From Crocodylus rhombifer (lineage: Eukaryota; Chordata; Crocodylia; Crocodylidae): a DNA stretch of 64,000 nucleotides. The notes beneath the pieces were generated by a model, which made no database searches, was not told the DNA's origin, and worked only from the letters and a program-made list of their open reading frames with translations. A program made the translations under genes and the position numbers. Below, piece by piece: positions 11,011-24,700 of this stretch (the stretch's first letter is position 1; every line of letters starts with the position of its first letter). Location: contig JAVSML010024418.1 of NCBI GenBank assembly GCA_038503035.1, positions 124,001-188,000 of the forward strand, given 5' to 3'.

Positions 11011-12340
11011 CGCATGAAAACTGCCATGAAAGGGCTAAGTATGACTTAATTTAATTGTAAAGGTGATGTCAAGTTGTACTGTAAATGATGTACACAATAA
11101 TTCAAAATGGTAACCTAATAATGGGTCTTTAGTGAAAGTCTGACAATTGGCAATCAGTGCAGGTTTTGCTTCATTTTAAAAACAGTAACTACTTGTATTC
11201 AGCTCCTTGGGTAAACAAGGAGAAAATGTAATGAGCTTCAAAGATCTGGGTTTTGCTATCAGCAAACAGGAACCTCCCATTAATAAAATTTGTAACTGGG
11301 GGGTAGGTGGGAAGGGGTACTGGATTACAGTCCTGATTTTGAATCTTCCCATATCCAGATCCCCAAAAACAGATCATAGACTTTCGTAACTGTGGTCTCA
11401 TAGCACAGGACAAGTTCTAGCCAAATTTGATGTGAACTGGATATACTACAGATGGTTGAATTGGATGGTTCTACATGCAGAAGATGAGAGCAAGTATTTT
11501 TTTTCTTTGCCAGTGCCTATGACTTTAGTTTTGAACTGGTGTTCTCCAAAGAAGTTGGCTTAGAAAATGCCATTTATTTTATATATCTCTCCTAGATGGA
11601 AAAATTATGTCATTGAACTTTCTCATGTATATTATTAATAAATATTATTTTATTCAGATAAGTTGAATGGTTAGTTTAGGAGTTATGGATCTTTGAACTT
11701 CTCAGAAGTTCATGAGTTCGCTAGTGCACTTCCTATACTTAATACCAGCTCTGGACTGTTAAAGCAGCTATAGAAAAATCAATGAGAGTTGAGCATCTAA
11801 CTCATGTAATTGTTTTCATAAATCCATGTATCTAGTTCTAGTCTGAGGCATCTTTGAAAATCGGGCCTTGTGTTACAATCTCCAAGGGTGCATAAAAGAG
11901 AAATTAGCAGCTTGCACACATAACAGGTTTGTACTTCTTTCAGCTCCTCTTAGCTGTACAAGCTGTTGTTAAGAAGGAGACTACCAAACTACAAAGGATC
12001 CAATGGGCACAGATGGGGGAATAAAGTACCGGAAAAAGGAGCAGGGCAGGGATGTGGTTAAGAGAATTACTGTACAGCTGGAATCCTCAGAAGTGAACAG
12101 CAATCAGACCTCTAAACAGGCTCTGCTTGTCTAGTCAAGCCTCAAGAACAACTCACTCATAGTGCAAGGTAAGTTGGGAAGATACAGCACAGTCAGAGGC
12201 TTCACTGCACATTCATTACAGAGACTGTCTCATAAGGTGCCTGTACATGAGCATGGAGCCTGCTCCAACACGCTGTAATTACATGGCATTGTAGCATACT
12301 TAATTAATCGAGTCTGCTGGAGTGTGGTAATTACTAGGGT
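11011..12340. other. AT-rich intergenic sequence, nothing recognised
   Basis: No gene, structured RNA or clear repeat was seen. Small open frames at about 11200-11410 have no recognisable domain. Confidence 0.4.
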
Positions 12341-12700
12341 GAAATCTCACCGCCAGTTTTGTTTCAATGTTCTTTCGACCTGTTTTGAGGTTGAAACAGC
12401 AAGATTGAAACAATAGATATAGTTGAAACAGCCTTGAAACAAAATGAGGCAAGTCGAAATGTTTTGTTGTTTCGATGTTTAGTCCATAAGCTATAATGGG
12501 GAAGGTTGAAACAGCTTAAAACTCTGTCATTACTGGCCTGATTTGGATGAAACTTGCAGGAATGGTAGCCCCTTCTGAGGGCATGATGCCTGCCAAGTTT
12601 CAAGGAGATAGGTGGAGGGGGTTTGGGGAAACTGCACCCCAAAATTTTGAAAGCAAAACTTGTGTTGTGTATGTGTTAAGCCACAGTGGGTCAAAACTGC
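12341..12700. repeat. Interspersed repeat rich in TTGAAACA/TTTCGA words
   Basis: The segment has many copies of TTGAAACA and its variants (12380-12515), then GCCTGATTTGGATGAAACTT and GGGGTTTGGGGAAACTGCA. The texture is that of a non-autonomous interspersed element. It has no coding capacity and no family could be assigned. Confidence 0.45.
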
Positions 12701-13284
12701 AGGCTTGCTGTGAAAGCATGCTATAGAGTGGATTCTTAACCACTCCCATTCCAACCTCAGATGCTGCTAATAGCAATTTCACCTGGTCAGATAAGATAGG
12801 ACTAAAAATAACCATGAGAGGGGCAGCTCTCCATTCCTTGCAAACTTGTAAATATGCAATGTGGCTGGACACCACCTGATCAGGCCCTCATTGTAGTTGC
12901 AATGTGAACTTGATTATTAATAGTTTAACAAGATTCAGAATCCATTGGGTAAATTGTGCCATTAATAAAACACAAATTAACAATCTGAGCAGCACTGGGT
13001 AGAAAATCAGGATAATTTCTCAAAATATGCCTCCATGCCTCTGATTGGCCAAGGGGCCCTGGAAGTCCTGCCCCTCCTGAAATTAACAGGTGGCCATCTG
13101 TCAATCTTTGGGAGGGGAAGGAAATCTGGAGCCCTTCAGCCAAGCAGAGTTGAGGGGGAAAGGCATCATGCTGTGCTGAGAAAATGGTGCCTGGCACCAT
13201 GTCAGGACCCTGGAATCCAGAGGCAGCCTCTGTGAATTAGGTAGGTTCCTACTCATAACGTATCTGTGAGGTTAAAAAAAGGGG

Positions 13285-13345
13285 TGTTATCATTATTATA
13301 CAGATGGGCAACTGAGGCACAAAGAGACAAAGGGCCATATTCACA
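13285..13345 (-). repeat. MIR-type SINE fragment, minus strand
   Basis: TTATTATACAGATGGGCAAC then TGAGGCACAAAGAGACAAAG matches the MIR phrase in reverse orientation. Only the conserved end is preserved. Confidence 0.6.
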
Positions 13346-13497
13346 GGCTTGCCAACCTCACTTTGAAGGCTACTCAACTATTTTTGGAGCGCATGGATGA
13401 GGAACAGAACAAAATCAAGCTCAGACAACCAGGAAAGGTAAAAGATCTTGAAAAAATACCAAAATGTAAGGAATCAACAAGAAAAATTTTGCTTGGC

Positions 13498-13731
13498 CCC
13501 AGCAATTCTTAACCTTTTGCACCAACCATTTTGTCAAAAAGCCCTGGTCCCACCATAATAAAAACAAAACCTCACTTTTCCGAAAAAGTGTATTTTTACA
13601 TTTACGTGAATTTTAGTATTATATTAATCATTAATAGAAAATTTTAAGGACATAATTTAAAAATTTAAGTCCCACCTACACGACCTTCACATCCTACCAG
13701 TGGGACACATCCCAATGGTTGAGAAACATGG
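13498..13731. mobile_element. hAT-like miniature element
   Basis: The left end CAGCAATTCTTAACCTTTTG and the reverse complement of the right end (CATGTTTCTCAACCATTGGG) share a TTCT(T/C)AACC core. Such imperfect inverted ends are typical of hAT miniature elements. The interior is AT-rich and non-coding. No intact 8-bp target duplication was found. Confidence 0.5.
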
Positions 13732-16700
13732 AGTATGTCTATGTCTGTTCTAAACTTCAGCTCAGGGAGTGGCTCTAACACCCTCACTGCTGAGCCTGGA
13801 CCATTGCAGAAATGTATGGCTCTGCCCCCTCCTGCTCAAACTCAGAAAACTGGGTCACGTGTAGAAACACCCAGGACTACCCTGAAAGACAGGTAGCTTG
13901 ACAACAGGGTGCAAGCATGTGTTCAGGGTTGCTCCATGGCATCTACACTACCTAATTTGCAGGCTTTCTCCCACGCTGCACAAGAGTGGGTGGATGGGTC
14001 TATGTTTTTCATTTGTTTTAGGGAGGCAGATGCAGATACAGCCTATTTTTTGAGCTTGGTCACATATTAAGCAGGAACAAATGCGTGGGATCATGGTTTT
14101 TGGTAGCAGTCCTGGGCTCACCACAGAGGCATATAGGCATACCCTTACTTATCACAGGAGGTGTGAGTGGTAATAGGCTCCTGAAGGTAAAAGCAATCAA
14201 CTTGTGAGTTCAATGAATTGCTTATTTTTAAACTGTCCTTGGAAGACTGGGGAAAGTTAGAAAAAAGCAAATGTAACATCACTGGTAATTATAGAAACAA
14301 GAATGAAAACCAATCCTAGCAATTATCTTCATATATCTAGCAAAATAGTAGAAAATACTAAACACCATTCTATTCTGAAAAGGACATATGTAAAGTCAGT
14401 AGCTCTGATTATTACAAAGTCAATAGCTCTGCTTCATCTTTAAGTCACACCTATTTAGTATCTAAACAAAGTGGTTTTATCTGAGGTAGCAGTTTTTGAA
14501 CTCTTATTCTTGCCAGCCCTGCAGTGTTGGCACTACTCAAGGAGTGAGAACTAGTTTCTATCTTTTGTCATACCTCATCACCAGAATTAATTGGCATAAA
14601 GAAAACCAGATTTTTTTTCTGTTATACTTGTGCAAACAGTTCAGGTGGATTTAATTTCATAGGTGAACTATGAATCATCAGATAAGGCACACGTGAACTT
14701 GAAGTGTGTGTGCTATTGAAGAGTCCCCATTGCCACACACGCTGTTAAAAGACAGTCCCTGTCCTCAAATGCAGTATTTACTTGAATCTAAGACAACGTT
14801 TCCCTTCCCTTCCCTCCCCACAAACAGCAAGGGTGGGGGGGGGGTCACTCATCTTAGATTTGCATACAAAGCAGAGGCAGGGGCAGACCTCTGCTGCAGC
14901 TCTGACTTTGGCCCTGAGCCCAGGTCAGGTCAGGACCAGAGTCAGACCCATAGCAGCCTTTGCACCCTCCACTTTGCCCCCCTCCCCTCCCCTCTTACTG
15001 CCAGGCAGAGCTTGGTTCTAGTTCTAACTTGGGTTGGATTGCTTCCTGGGCAGGAAGCACATGGAAACTCCATCTCCTGCCTAGGAAGCAACAGCATCAA
15101 CACTGCTGCATGGCCTGGCAAGGGCTGAGCTTCCACATGTTGTGCTCAGGGAGAGAATAGAGCTGGAACAGCCTCTGACTGTAAGTTGGGGGGGGAAGAG
15201 GCAGAGACTGCAGGGAGCAGGGGAGGGTAGAAGAAAGCTGCTGTTTTGGCAGGTCATGGACTAAGATCTATCACTGATGTAGGTATACCTACACTGGTAT
15301 AGGTAACTTGATTGATGAGTTACTCTGTAGATCAGGATTGGGTCCATGAGTTGGCAATAGAAGCAAGCAGGAAGACCCTGACTACTGAAAGAGCTGTATG
15401 TAACAATAAGCTCTTCAAGGCAAGCACTATGCTTTCCTATAAGTCTGACTACTTTCTTAAGACCAGCTGGATAGTTCTGCTCTTCCTGAGTGCTCCATAA
15501 TTGCACTAGTATGGCAGAATCTAGTTCTGAGTTTAAGGAAGGTATGTTGAATGGGGGAAGCTATTCAGTGAGATGACAGGGAGATACTAAGCACCAGAGC
15601 TGTAAGAACATCAAGTATGCCAGTCATCTGCTGCAGCATTTGGTAAGAGACCTGGCAGCATCCTTAGCAGGTGACCCACCATCTTGAACAATCAAAACTG
15701 TAGAAGTTCACAAAGATTTCCCTTTTCACTAAACTATCTTCATCTGTGAGACTAATCTGGAAGAAGGTCTTAATTTAATCCTCACTTGAACCCTGTGAGT
15801 GGTGCAGGAAGGAGCTATAACATTCATTTGGGAGCATTAGGAGTAGATCCCTGTCAGTCAACAGCCAATGTATGTTACCTGCTTCCAACATCCCAAGTAC
15901 CTTTAGTGATTACTGGTAAGTGAGCATAGGTTTAAATACATGTGTAATCTGAAAGTAAACTGCTAAAATACAATTGGGATTTAAAATTTAGGCCAGTGAT
16001 TGTTCCCATTGATGCCCTAAATTCTTAAGTTCTAAGTCTGGTTTTAGGACTCTTGCCTTGGAAATAATCACTGACAGTTTTTGCCTTTACTTCCTTATCT
16101 CCTTCCAGGAAAAATTACTTATCAGGGCTATAGCATACATCTGTTGACTGATGTAAGCTAGATATTTTTCCTCTCTTGAGCAAGCAGGGATCATGTCTGT
16201 ACCTTTACTTTTATGGGGCCTAATAAAATGTGGCCTTGGAGCTGACTGGGATTACAGGGAACTTCTGTAGCATTTTTTTTTTCAATCATGATATAGATCG
16301 GCTGTACCACTTTGAAAATATGGAATCTAGGGAAGGTCTAAGTATTATTAGTCACACAATGAGGGAGAGGGTTCTATTCTTGTACAGTACACTGTCTGGG
16401 TGGGTCTCTTAGCAGGTGCTGATTTAGAGTGTACAGGAGAGTTCTTATTTCTCCGTGTGCCTCTCTCGGGACAGCACAGTAGAACTATGAGCTCATCTTT
16501 CTAGGCACAGTACAAAAGCTGCATAACCTATTATTTAGTATTACAATAGTGGAGGCACACTCTTCAAATGAGGAAAGCTAACATTGTCATACTACCTCCT
16601 GAATGGAATTTTTTACTCTTCCATGGGTGGGGTTCAGATGCTATTGTTGTAGATTGGCTAGCTGCTTTGTGTGCTCTACCCATTGACTCATGCCCACGAA

Positions 16701-18189
16701 GCACTGGGATTCTTGTATAATAAAGGACTTAGTCCATCTGTCTGGCCATAATGCTCTTGGAGTACTCTGATTGGTTAGTGGTTGGTTACTCTCTAGCAGT
16801 AAAATGTGCATAAAGCCTACTGTAGCTGCTTCACAGCATCTCAGGAAGTTTGATCATTGACTTACAACAGCCTCTTTGTAGCTAAAATGGAGATTATGCT
16901 TTTTCTCAAAGACTTGTTTTAATGCATTATGACTAACCCTGATTTTGTCTTGGGTGTCAGGGATGCTGATCAGGCAGACCAGCCTGGGCCAAGTACTGAC
17001 AGGGACTCTTTGCAGGCTGGTCAGCCTAAGCCAAGTACCTCAGCAGCCACAGCTGCAGTAAGCTTCAGCTGGTGAATTCTGTTTCAGTTTAGGAGCAGTA
17101 AGCATCTTGAATGGCTCCTGGGAGCACCACCTATCCATTTAATACCAGCTAGGGCCCTGGGTTTGCAGGCTAGTCAACAGTTCTGTTGTGGCCAGCCTCC
17201 TGGTTCCTGATCCTGGTTTTTGGCTTATTTCTGGACTTTGGCTTTTTCTGTGGTTTTGTTTTTCTGGCTCCTGACCCTGGTTTGGCTCTATTTTTGGATG
17301 TTGCCCTGTGGATCACTCCTCAGAGTGGTACTTGACATCTGACCCTGGACTGTGTTGTGGACTGCTGCTGGATTTCCCTCTGGTTTTGGTATATGGCTCC
17401 TGCCCTCTACCCAGCCCTAATCCCTGCTTTCCATCAGTGGCCTAACCATTAGGAAAGACTGCCTATGTCCTGGTCCTCTATATTGGGTGGCCCAAGAACT
17501 CCAGGTCTGCTCCTACTATCCTGCTGCATATCTCTGGGGACTCAGGATGTCTCTTGCTGCCAGGCACACTGCAATCATTCTTATTACAAGAAAAAGTATA
17601 TAGTAAAGTCAACACACATTGCTTATGTAAGTCAAAAGCATAGGACAAAGACTCCAAACTGGAAACAGATATGTGGAAGCCTCATAGCTACCTTCTGACC
17701 TAAAGCTACTTCTCAATGCTCTCTTTCAAACGGCTAGCAACCTGTTAACTTCTGGGGAGATCCTCCAGACTCCTTGACTGTGTTTCCTGCTTTCTGTAGA
17801 TTTGGGATATCTTCTCCCCCACTTCCGACAAGAGACCGTACCTTAAATCCATTGGCTCCCTACTTCCCTCATCTCTTCTCTGTTTTGTTTTCCAGAATAT
17901 ATTTTTCTTTGCTGATGATGACAAACATCAAGTACACAGAAGCTCTATGTTAATGGAGTTCCCTTTGAGATGAACTACTGTCTGAGATTATATGATATTG
18001 GAGTGCTCTTTGATATGGATTTAGCTACTGTTGAGTGGAGTGACCTTAATCTTAAAATCTAGTGCCAGCACTGAACATAAATCAATTTTGTTGATTAGGT
18101 CAGGCAACTAAAATTCAACTGGTACTAAATATCATATCTGATATAACCATATAAATGATAAAAATGAACATTGCTTGCTATTAGCTGTC
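13732..18189. other. Intergenic sequence, no supported gene
   Basis: The segment includes a G-run near 14833-14846, a CT-rich stretch 14790-15000 and a region (17190-17420) where CTCCTGACCCTGG-like phrases recur. Open frames at 14706-15128 and elsewhere lack domain similarity and overlap low-complexity sequence. Confidence 0.4.
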
Positions 18190-18276
18190 TCATAGTTTCA
18201 TAGTTTCTAGGGTCGGAAGGGACCTGAGCAGATCATCTAGTCCAACCCCCTGCCATGGCAGGAAAGAGTACTGGGG

Positions 18277-21204
18277 TCAAACGACCCCAGCAAGATGTTC
18301 ATTTAACCTCCTCTTAAAGACCCCCAGGGTAGGAGCCTGCACCACTTCTCTTGCAAGTTGGTTCCAGACCCTAGCCGCCCTGACCGTGAAGTAGCGCCTC
18401 CTGATATCTAACCTAAACCTACCCTCTGGCAGTTTGTGACCGTTATTCCTGGTCACTCCTGGCGGTGCTCGGGGGAACAGTGACTCCCCCAATGCCTGCT
18501 GATCCCCCCTGACTAGTTTATAACAGGCCACCAGATCCCCCCTCAGCCTTCTCTTTTGGAGGCTGAACAGGTTCAGGTCCCGTAGCCTCTCCTCATAGGG
18601 CCTACCCTGTTGTCCCCTGATCATATGAGTGGCCCTCCTCTGGACCCTCTCCATGCTGTCCACATCCCTCTTGAAGTGTGGCGCCCAGAACTGCACGCAG
18701 TACTCCAGCTGTGGCCTGACCAGTGGAGGAGGATCACCTCTTTGGACCTGCTCGAGATGCATCTGTGGATGCATGCCAAGGTGCAGTTGGCCTTCCTAAC
18801 TGCCTCTCCACACTGCCGGCCCATGTTCATCTTGGAGTCAATGATGACCCCCAGATCCCTTTCCGCCTCCGTGCTGACAAGGGGAGTTCCCTAACCTCTA
18901 GGTATGGTGCCGGTTGTTCCTCCCGAGGTGCATCACCTTGCACTTGTCTGTGTTGAAACCCATCCTATTCTCATCCGCCCACCCTTGTAACCTGTCTAGG
19001 TCTGATTGTAGTCTGTTGCATCCTTCCAGTGTGCCCACGTTCCCCCACATCTTAGTGTCATCAGCAAATTTGAACAGGGTGCTTTTTACCCCCTCATCCA
19101 AATCACTGATGAAGATGTTGAACAGTGTGGGCCCGAGGACTGAGCCCTGCAGAACCCCACTGCCCACGTCCCTCCAGGTTGAGAAGGACCCATCCACTAC
19201 TACCCTCTGGGTGCGGCCCACCAGCTAGTTGGCAACCCATTTGACTATGTGGGTGTCTACACCACAGCCCCCCAGCTTCTTTAATGAGAACGGGGTGAGA
19301 GACAGTGTCAAAAGCCTTCCGGAAGTCCAGGAAGACTATATCCACTGCTACCCCTGCATCTAATGATCTGGTGATCTGATTGTAAAAGGCCATCAGGTTG
19401 GTCTGACAGGACCTGCCACTGATGAACCCATGTTGGTTGTCCCTAAGCATGCAGTCCCCTGCTGGCCCCTCCTGGATGTGTGCCAGCATAATTTTCTCGA
19501 ACAGCTTGCCTAGGATCGAGGTAAGACTAACCGGCCTATAGTTTCCCGGGTCCTCCTCCTGCCTTTTTTGAAGATGGGGACCACATTGGCCCTCTTCCAG
19601 TCCTCCGGTACCTCACCAGAGCACCACGAGTGCTCGTAAAGTTGTGCCAGGGGACTTGCAATGACCTCGGTCAGTTCCTTTAGAACTCTAGGGTGGAGAT
19701 CATCCGGGCCGGCTGACTTGAATACGTCCAACCCCTCCAGAAGCTCCCTAACTAAATCCTCGCTAACCCGTGGCCCAGGTGTGCCTCCCCCGGGGCCCGA
19801 GGGGGGCCCAGCAGGGAGGTGGTTGTTCTGGTCCCTACTTAGGAAGACGGACGCAAAGAAATCGTTAAACATGTTAGCTTTGCCGTCTGGTGTGATGACC
19901 AAGTTTCCCATGGCGTCCTGCAAGCCCCACATTACCCGGGACCTTCTTTTTACATCCTACGTATTTAAAAAAGGACTTCTTATTGTCCTTAATCTGGGAA
20001 GCTAGTCCCAGTTCCATCTCTACCTTGGCCTTCCTAACTACCCCCCTACATCCCTGAGCAACTACAGAATAGTCCTCCCTGGTGATGACCCCTTCTTTCC
20101 ATTGGGTGTAAGCCTCCTTTTTAGCAAGGAGACATTCCCGGATACTTTTGGTGAGCCACGGAGGCTTGCGTGCTCTCCTGCTCCCTTTGATCCTCATTGG
20201 GATTACCTTCCTTTGGGCTTGGAGGATCGTCTTCTTAAGAAGCGACCACTCTCCTTGGACACCTGGCTCCCCTCCCCTCCCCTCTGGGACCTCAGCACTT
20301 CTCCAACTATCCTCCTTAGCTTGTTGAAGTCTGCCCTCCTAAAATCTAGGGCCGCTGCCTTACTGCATGCCTTTGCCACTTTGCGCTGGATGGTGAATTC
20401 CAGCAGGCGATGATCGCTGTCGCCCAGGTGGTCGAGCACCCGCAGCCCCCTCACCAGGTCATCACCCGTGGCCAGCACTAGGTCCAACAAGGTGTCCCCC
20501 CTGGTGGGGCTGTGCACCTCCTGGGTTAGATGGAGGTCCTGCACTCTGGCCAAGAACCTACATGAGCGTTCAGACCTGGCTGACTTCTTCCCAGCAGATG
20601 TCTGGGAAGTTCAGGTCCCCCATGACTACCACATCCTTAGCCTTCACTACCTCTGTGAGCTGACCCAAGAATTCCTGGTCAAGCTCTTCTCCCTGGTTGG
20701 AGATCTGTAGTAGACTCCCACCGTTAAGTCCCTTTCCCCTCAACTGCCTTGTACTCTAACCCAAAGCACCTCAGAGTGCCCCGCCCCTGACTCCTTGCTA
20801 ATTAACGAGGATGTGTATTCCTCCTTAATATAGAGTGCCACGCCCCCACCTCTCTTTCCTATCCTGTCCCTCCTGTACAGCCTATAGCCCTTGACATTCA
20901 CTGCCCAATCACGCGTTGCGTCCCACCATGTTTCTGTAATCCCCACTATGTCCGGGCTGGTGTCAGCCAGCAGGAGGGTGAGTTCCTCCTGCCTGTTGCC
21001 CATACTATGAGCGTTTGTGTAGAGGCATTTGAGGCCTCCTGTGGGTGTGTGTACTGACCCCCTAGTCCTAGCGTTACCCTGGCCCCTATCTCTTACCTGT
21101 TTATTTGCTTCGCTCGTTGGGCTGGGCTGGGCTGTAGTTGTGGGTGCTGTTTGGTCTGGCAGTCTGATGTTTCCTCCGTCCTCATCTTCCCCTTCCCCTG
21201 ACAA
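18277..21204 (-). pseudogene. CR1 ORF2 (endonuclease + RT), multiply frameshifted (copy 3)
   Basis: Begins with an acidic leader and the endonuclease motifs LYTNAHSMGNRQEEL, GITETWWDA and YRRDRIGKRGGG. It continues through LDLVLATGDD and KDNKKSFFKYVG, then RT motifs [25 protein letters not shown] (with Leu replacing the usual Pro) and FADDTKMWG (FADD at 19057-19068 in plus coordinates). The C-terminal block VRPQLEYCVQFWAPHF ends near 18277. Segments switch frame at about 20730, 20200, 19900, 19500, 19150 and 18850. The RT active site itself is unchanged. Confidence 0.9.
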
Positions 21205-21206
21205 GC

Positions 21207-21710
21207 CTAGTTTAAAGCCCGCCGGAGGAGGTCCGCCAACCTAGAAGAGAACACACGTTTACCTTTAGGGGAAAGGTGGAGCCCATCCCATCCCAGCATG
21301 TCTCTCATCATGATGTGCCGGTCGTGGCTGAGGAAGCCAAAGCCCTCCTCGAAGCACCATTCCTGTAGCCGCCAGTTGGTCTCCATGATGCACGTTTCAT
21401 GCCGTCTGCCTCGTCCACTCACTGGCAGGATAGAAGAGAAAACCACCTGTGCGCCCGTCTCCTTCAGCACGCACCCCAGAGCATGGTAGTCCTCCATCAG
21501 GCGATCAGGGCTCCTCCTGGTCGCATCGTTAGTGCCCGCATGGACTAGGACAATGGGGTAATAATCGGTGGGCTGGATTACGGTCTGGAGCATCCCTTTC
21601 ATGTCCTGAATCCTCGCTCCAGGTAGGCAGTATACCTCTTGTGTCGAGGGGTCCCGGCGACAGATGGGGCCCTCCGTACCTCTCAGGATGGAGTCACCAA
21701 TGACTATCAC
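21207..21710 (-). pseudogene. CR1 ORF1 esterase (SGNH hydrolase) domain, 5'-truncated
   Basis: A 167-codon open stretch with the SGNH-hydrolase signature: IGDSILRG (nucleophile Ser in GDS), HAGTNDATRR (Asn block) and WDGLHLSPKG (Asp and His of the triad). Such a domain is known in ORF1 of CR1-type LINEs, where it is thought to act on lipids or assist in RNP function. All four catalytic positions are visible. The upstream part of ORF1 is absent because the element is truncated at 21741. ORF1 ends in TAG two bases before the ORF2 frame opens at 21204, compatible with reinitiation between the ORFs. Confidence 0.85.
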
Positions 21711-21741
21711 GCGATGCTTCTTCCTCCTGGCCTTCTTGCCT

Positions 21742-24700
21742 GTTGATGGAAACCAAACAAGACAGTAGTTAACCTGGTGTCAGGGAATACCCATGTGTGT
21801 GGAAATAGTGTACCCCAAAATGAACTACTACAGATTTAGGTATCTTGACACACCCACTTTTTAAACTCTCAAGAAGTGCTTTTTCCATCCTAAATATTAT
21901 GGGTAAAACTGACATCACACACAATCTGAAAGGTTTTCTGTCTTCTGTTGCACAGTATGAGACACTTAAGATGTTGTGAGGAAATAGGTAACCATTTCAG
22001 CACTGCAAATTACATTAGCCATTTGCCAAAATCCCACTGATTTAAGTGTCAAAGACACCACTTAAATAGTTTTAGGAGTTTCTGCTAATTTCTTTGGGAA
22101 CAGCATGCATTCCTAAAATGTCACTCAGCTGTTCACATCTCATTAAAGCTCCTTATCTTGCAAACAACAGTTTTGACAGAACCTAGCAAATTTCTGAGCC
22201 TAATCTATAGCCTGGGTTTTTGGCACTCTCCTAGAAGTGGAGGACTGAGGAAGGCCTAGATCCCAAGACTCCCAGTTCCTGGTTGATTGCTCTCACCATT
22301 TGGTTAGTACGAAAAGGTAGACACCACTACACTATTACTTCCTTCTTCTGTTTCTCCAGCTGCATTTTAAGTGAACATAGCTGTGGCTACTGTACTCTAT
22401 ACTGACATACCCTGTCAGTGTGTGCCCCAGAACACACTTACAAAATCAAGACCCTCTGGGGATTTAGGCACAGGATCACCTAGCTGGTGAATCCCAACCA
22501 GGTTTAGGCAGAAGATGGGTCTAAGATGCTCATTCTGGACAAGATGGCCATGCCTCTGGGCCAGTGCAGCAGCAGAACTTTAGGCACCTGAGTATCTCTA
22601 CTAATAAAAAATTATGCACTTCCAGCTCCCAGGCACCTAAGGAGTTAGGCAGGGATTTTCTGGATCATGCTATTATTGGCCAGAGGTACTTAAATTCTAG
22701 TTAAATTGTGCTTTATGTTCTTTTTTTTTAATTTGCCCCTGAGCTGCTCTCTGCCTCAGTTTTTCATTTGTAAAACAGGAATTTCGTAAGTGTATTAGAA
22801 GTACAATAAAGACTGAGAGAGACACAGATACAATGGACTCCAGTACCAAAGTAAGTATCTAAGATAGATGGATCTATGGTAAAATAAAGTAGTTGTTTCC
22901 CTGTAAATGTTGGCTACCCTGGGTTGTTAGTGCTTGCTGAGGACTCTATTAACTGCTATCTTAATGGTGACTTGTGGAGAAATAGTGTGTTTCAGGGCTC
23001 TATGATCAAAATGAAAAAGAATTGCTCTGAGATGTTGAAATATGGGATTCCTGAAGTAGGCTAGAACTATTTCTAGGACCACATTACACCCCGCAGCCCA
23101 GCTGATCCAAGATTAAATTAATGAAAAATGTGACCTTTCCATTCCTGTCCAAGCCCTCGGGGATTGCTGTGAATGTTCCTTGATGTTTATGTAAGATGAA
23201 ACATTGGCAATTAAAAAGAAATAAAAGAACCCCCACCTTCCCAAGCTGTAGATTTTTCCAGTGTGAATGCACACACTCTTTTCATCCCTTATTGATATGA
23301 ATGGCAGACTTGAAACTGCTTGGTGATCCAGTGTGCCCAGACTCAAGAATCTATATCTTAGTAGAATATATTCATACAGATGCTGATTTAGAAACCACTG
23401 AGCTATTTGACAGTGCACCTTAAGGTGAGGACATGTTTATCAATATGGGTCATCAATAAAGTGGCTATTTCCACCCCCTTCCTCTCCCCACCCCACACAC
23501 AATCCCTTATCCGCCTATTGTATCCTGGACTGTCTGTGGGAGGTTGACGTAAATCAGTACAGCTATCTGGTAAGAATATACATCAGATCACAGTTGCTCT
23601 GTGCATATTTTGCAAGTGCTAGGTGAGCACAAGTAGTGCATATGCCTAATATAGACTGAGGTAAATCTCAGCACTTTGGGAAATTCACTATTATTTCCTC
23701 TGAGGACAGATTTCCTATTTTTTGCTGTAGGTATGATGACCTGTGTATGTTAACTATTCTAGACCAAGTCTTTCAAAGTAATTAGTGAGCTGGGGTGGCC
23801 AGTATGGGTCACGTTCTTTCTCTACAAATTGCTAGTTTCTCTAGAAAAAACTTCGTCTATAAGTCTAGGAGAGGAAAACCATGTAGTAAGTGAAGTAGGG
23901 ATGTGTCCATAAGATAAAATATGCATGAATTATACTAGAACCAAGATTAAATATCAATTGACTTTATTAATCACACACCCACAGATCAGCTACAATAAAT
24001 AGTAATTATAAGAGGCAGGGGGAAGGTTAGGAAATGAGGATACATGTTTTCAAATCATGAATAAGGACTTGAAATACATGTCTTAGAGGTACTAGTTTTC
24101 TTTAACCTGCTCTTCATTAAAAATGGTATAGCAGGCACATGCACAGGATTTTAAAAATTATGAGAATGGTACTGTCCATTGTACTGTGTGGACTTGAAAC
24201 TGGCATTGGCTCTGTTATCCTGCTTCTGCTTCTTGGCACCTTTCTCAATTGGAGCCACGGAAGTAGCACTTTCTTTTTTCCTCCTTGCCCTCAAAACCAT
24301 GGTAAAGTACACCTGTATCTTGACCTGTACTGATGGATAACCCCTTTGAATATGATCCAGTCCCTGCAGAGGTTTTCTTTCCTAATCCAGTCTGGATGTT
24401 ATTTCAAGACAATAGATTTGCATCCATTTATTTTTATGAAATTGCTTCATAGATTCCAAGTGCAGCAAACGAATCAGACACAGAGATATAAACTGGGTGT
24501 TTTAAATACTATTTCAGCAGTCATTGGATCTCCTTGTCACTCAGAAGTCCACAGGTATCTGTCTTGGGCCAGCTGACCTCATTCTTAAAGGGGACTTCTT
24601 TGAACACATGCTAAGAAATCAACTTGTTAAAATACAGTGATGCAGTTGATGCTGAAGGAAATATCTGAAAATGAATTTAATACCACATGCTGCATTGTCA

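Larger units (their letters stand above)
18190..21741 (-). mobile_element. CR1 LINE with ORF1 esterase and ORF2, minus strand (copy 3)
   Basis: A 3.55-kb CR1 copy of a different subfamily from copies 1 and 2. Its 3' terminal repeat is TTCATAGTTTCATAG-like. ORF1 (21710-21207) keeps an SGNH esterase domain. ORF2 follows as endonuclease (21204-20740), linker (20553-19874), RT (19932-18898) and C-terminal block (18774-18277), broken into at least six frame segments by indels. The 5' end is truncated near 21741, so the N-terminal part of ORF1 is missing. It is inactive. Confidence 0.93.
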
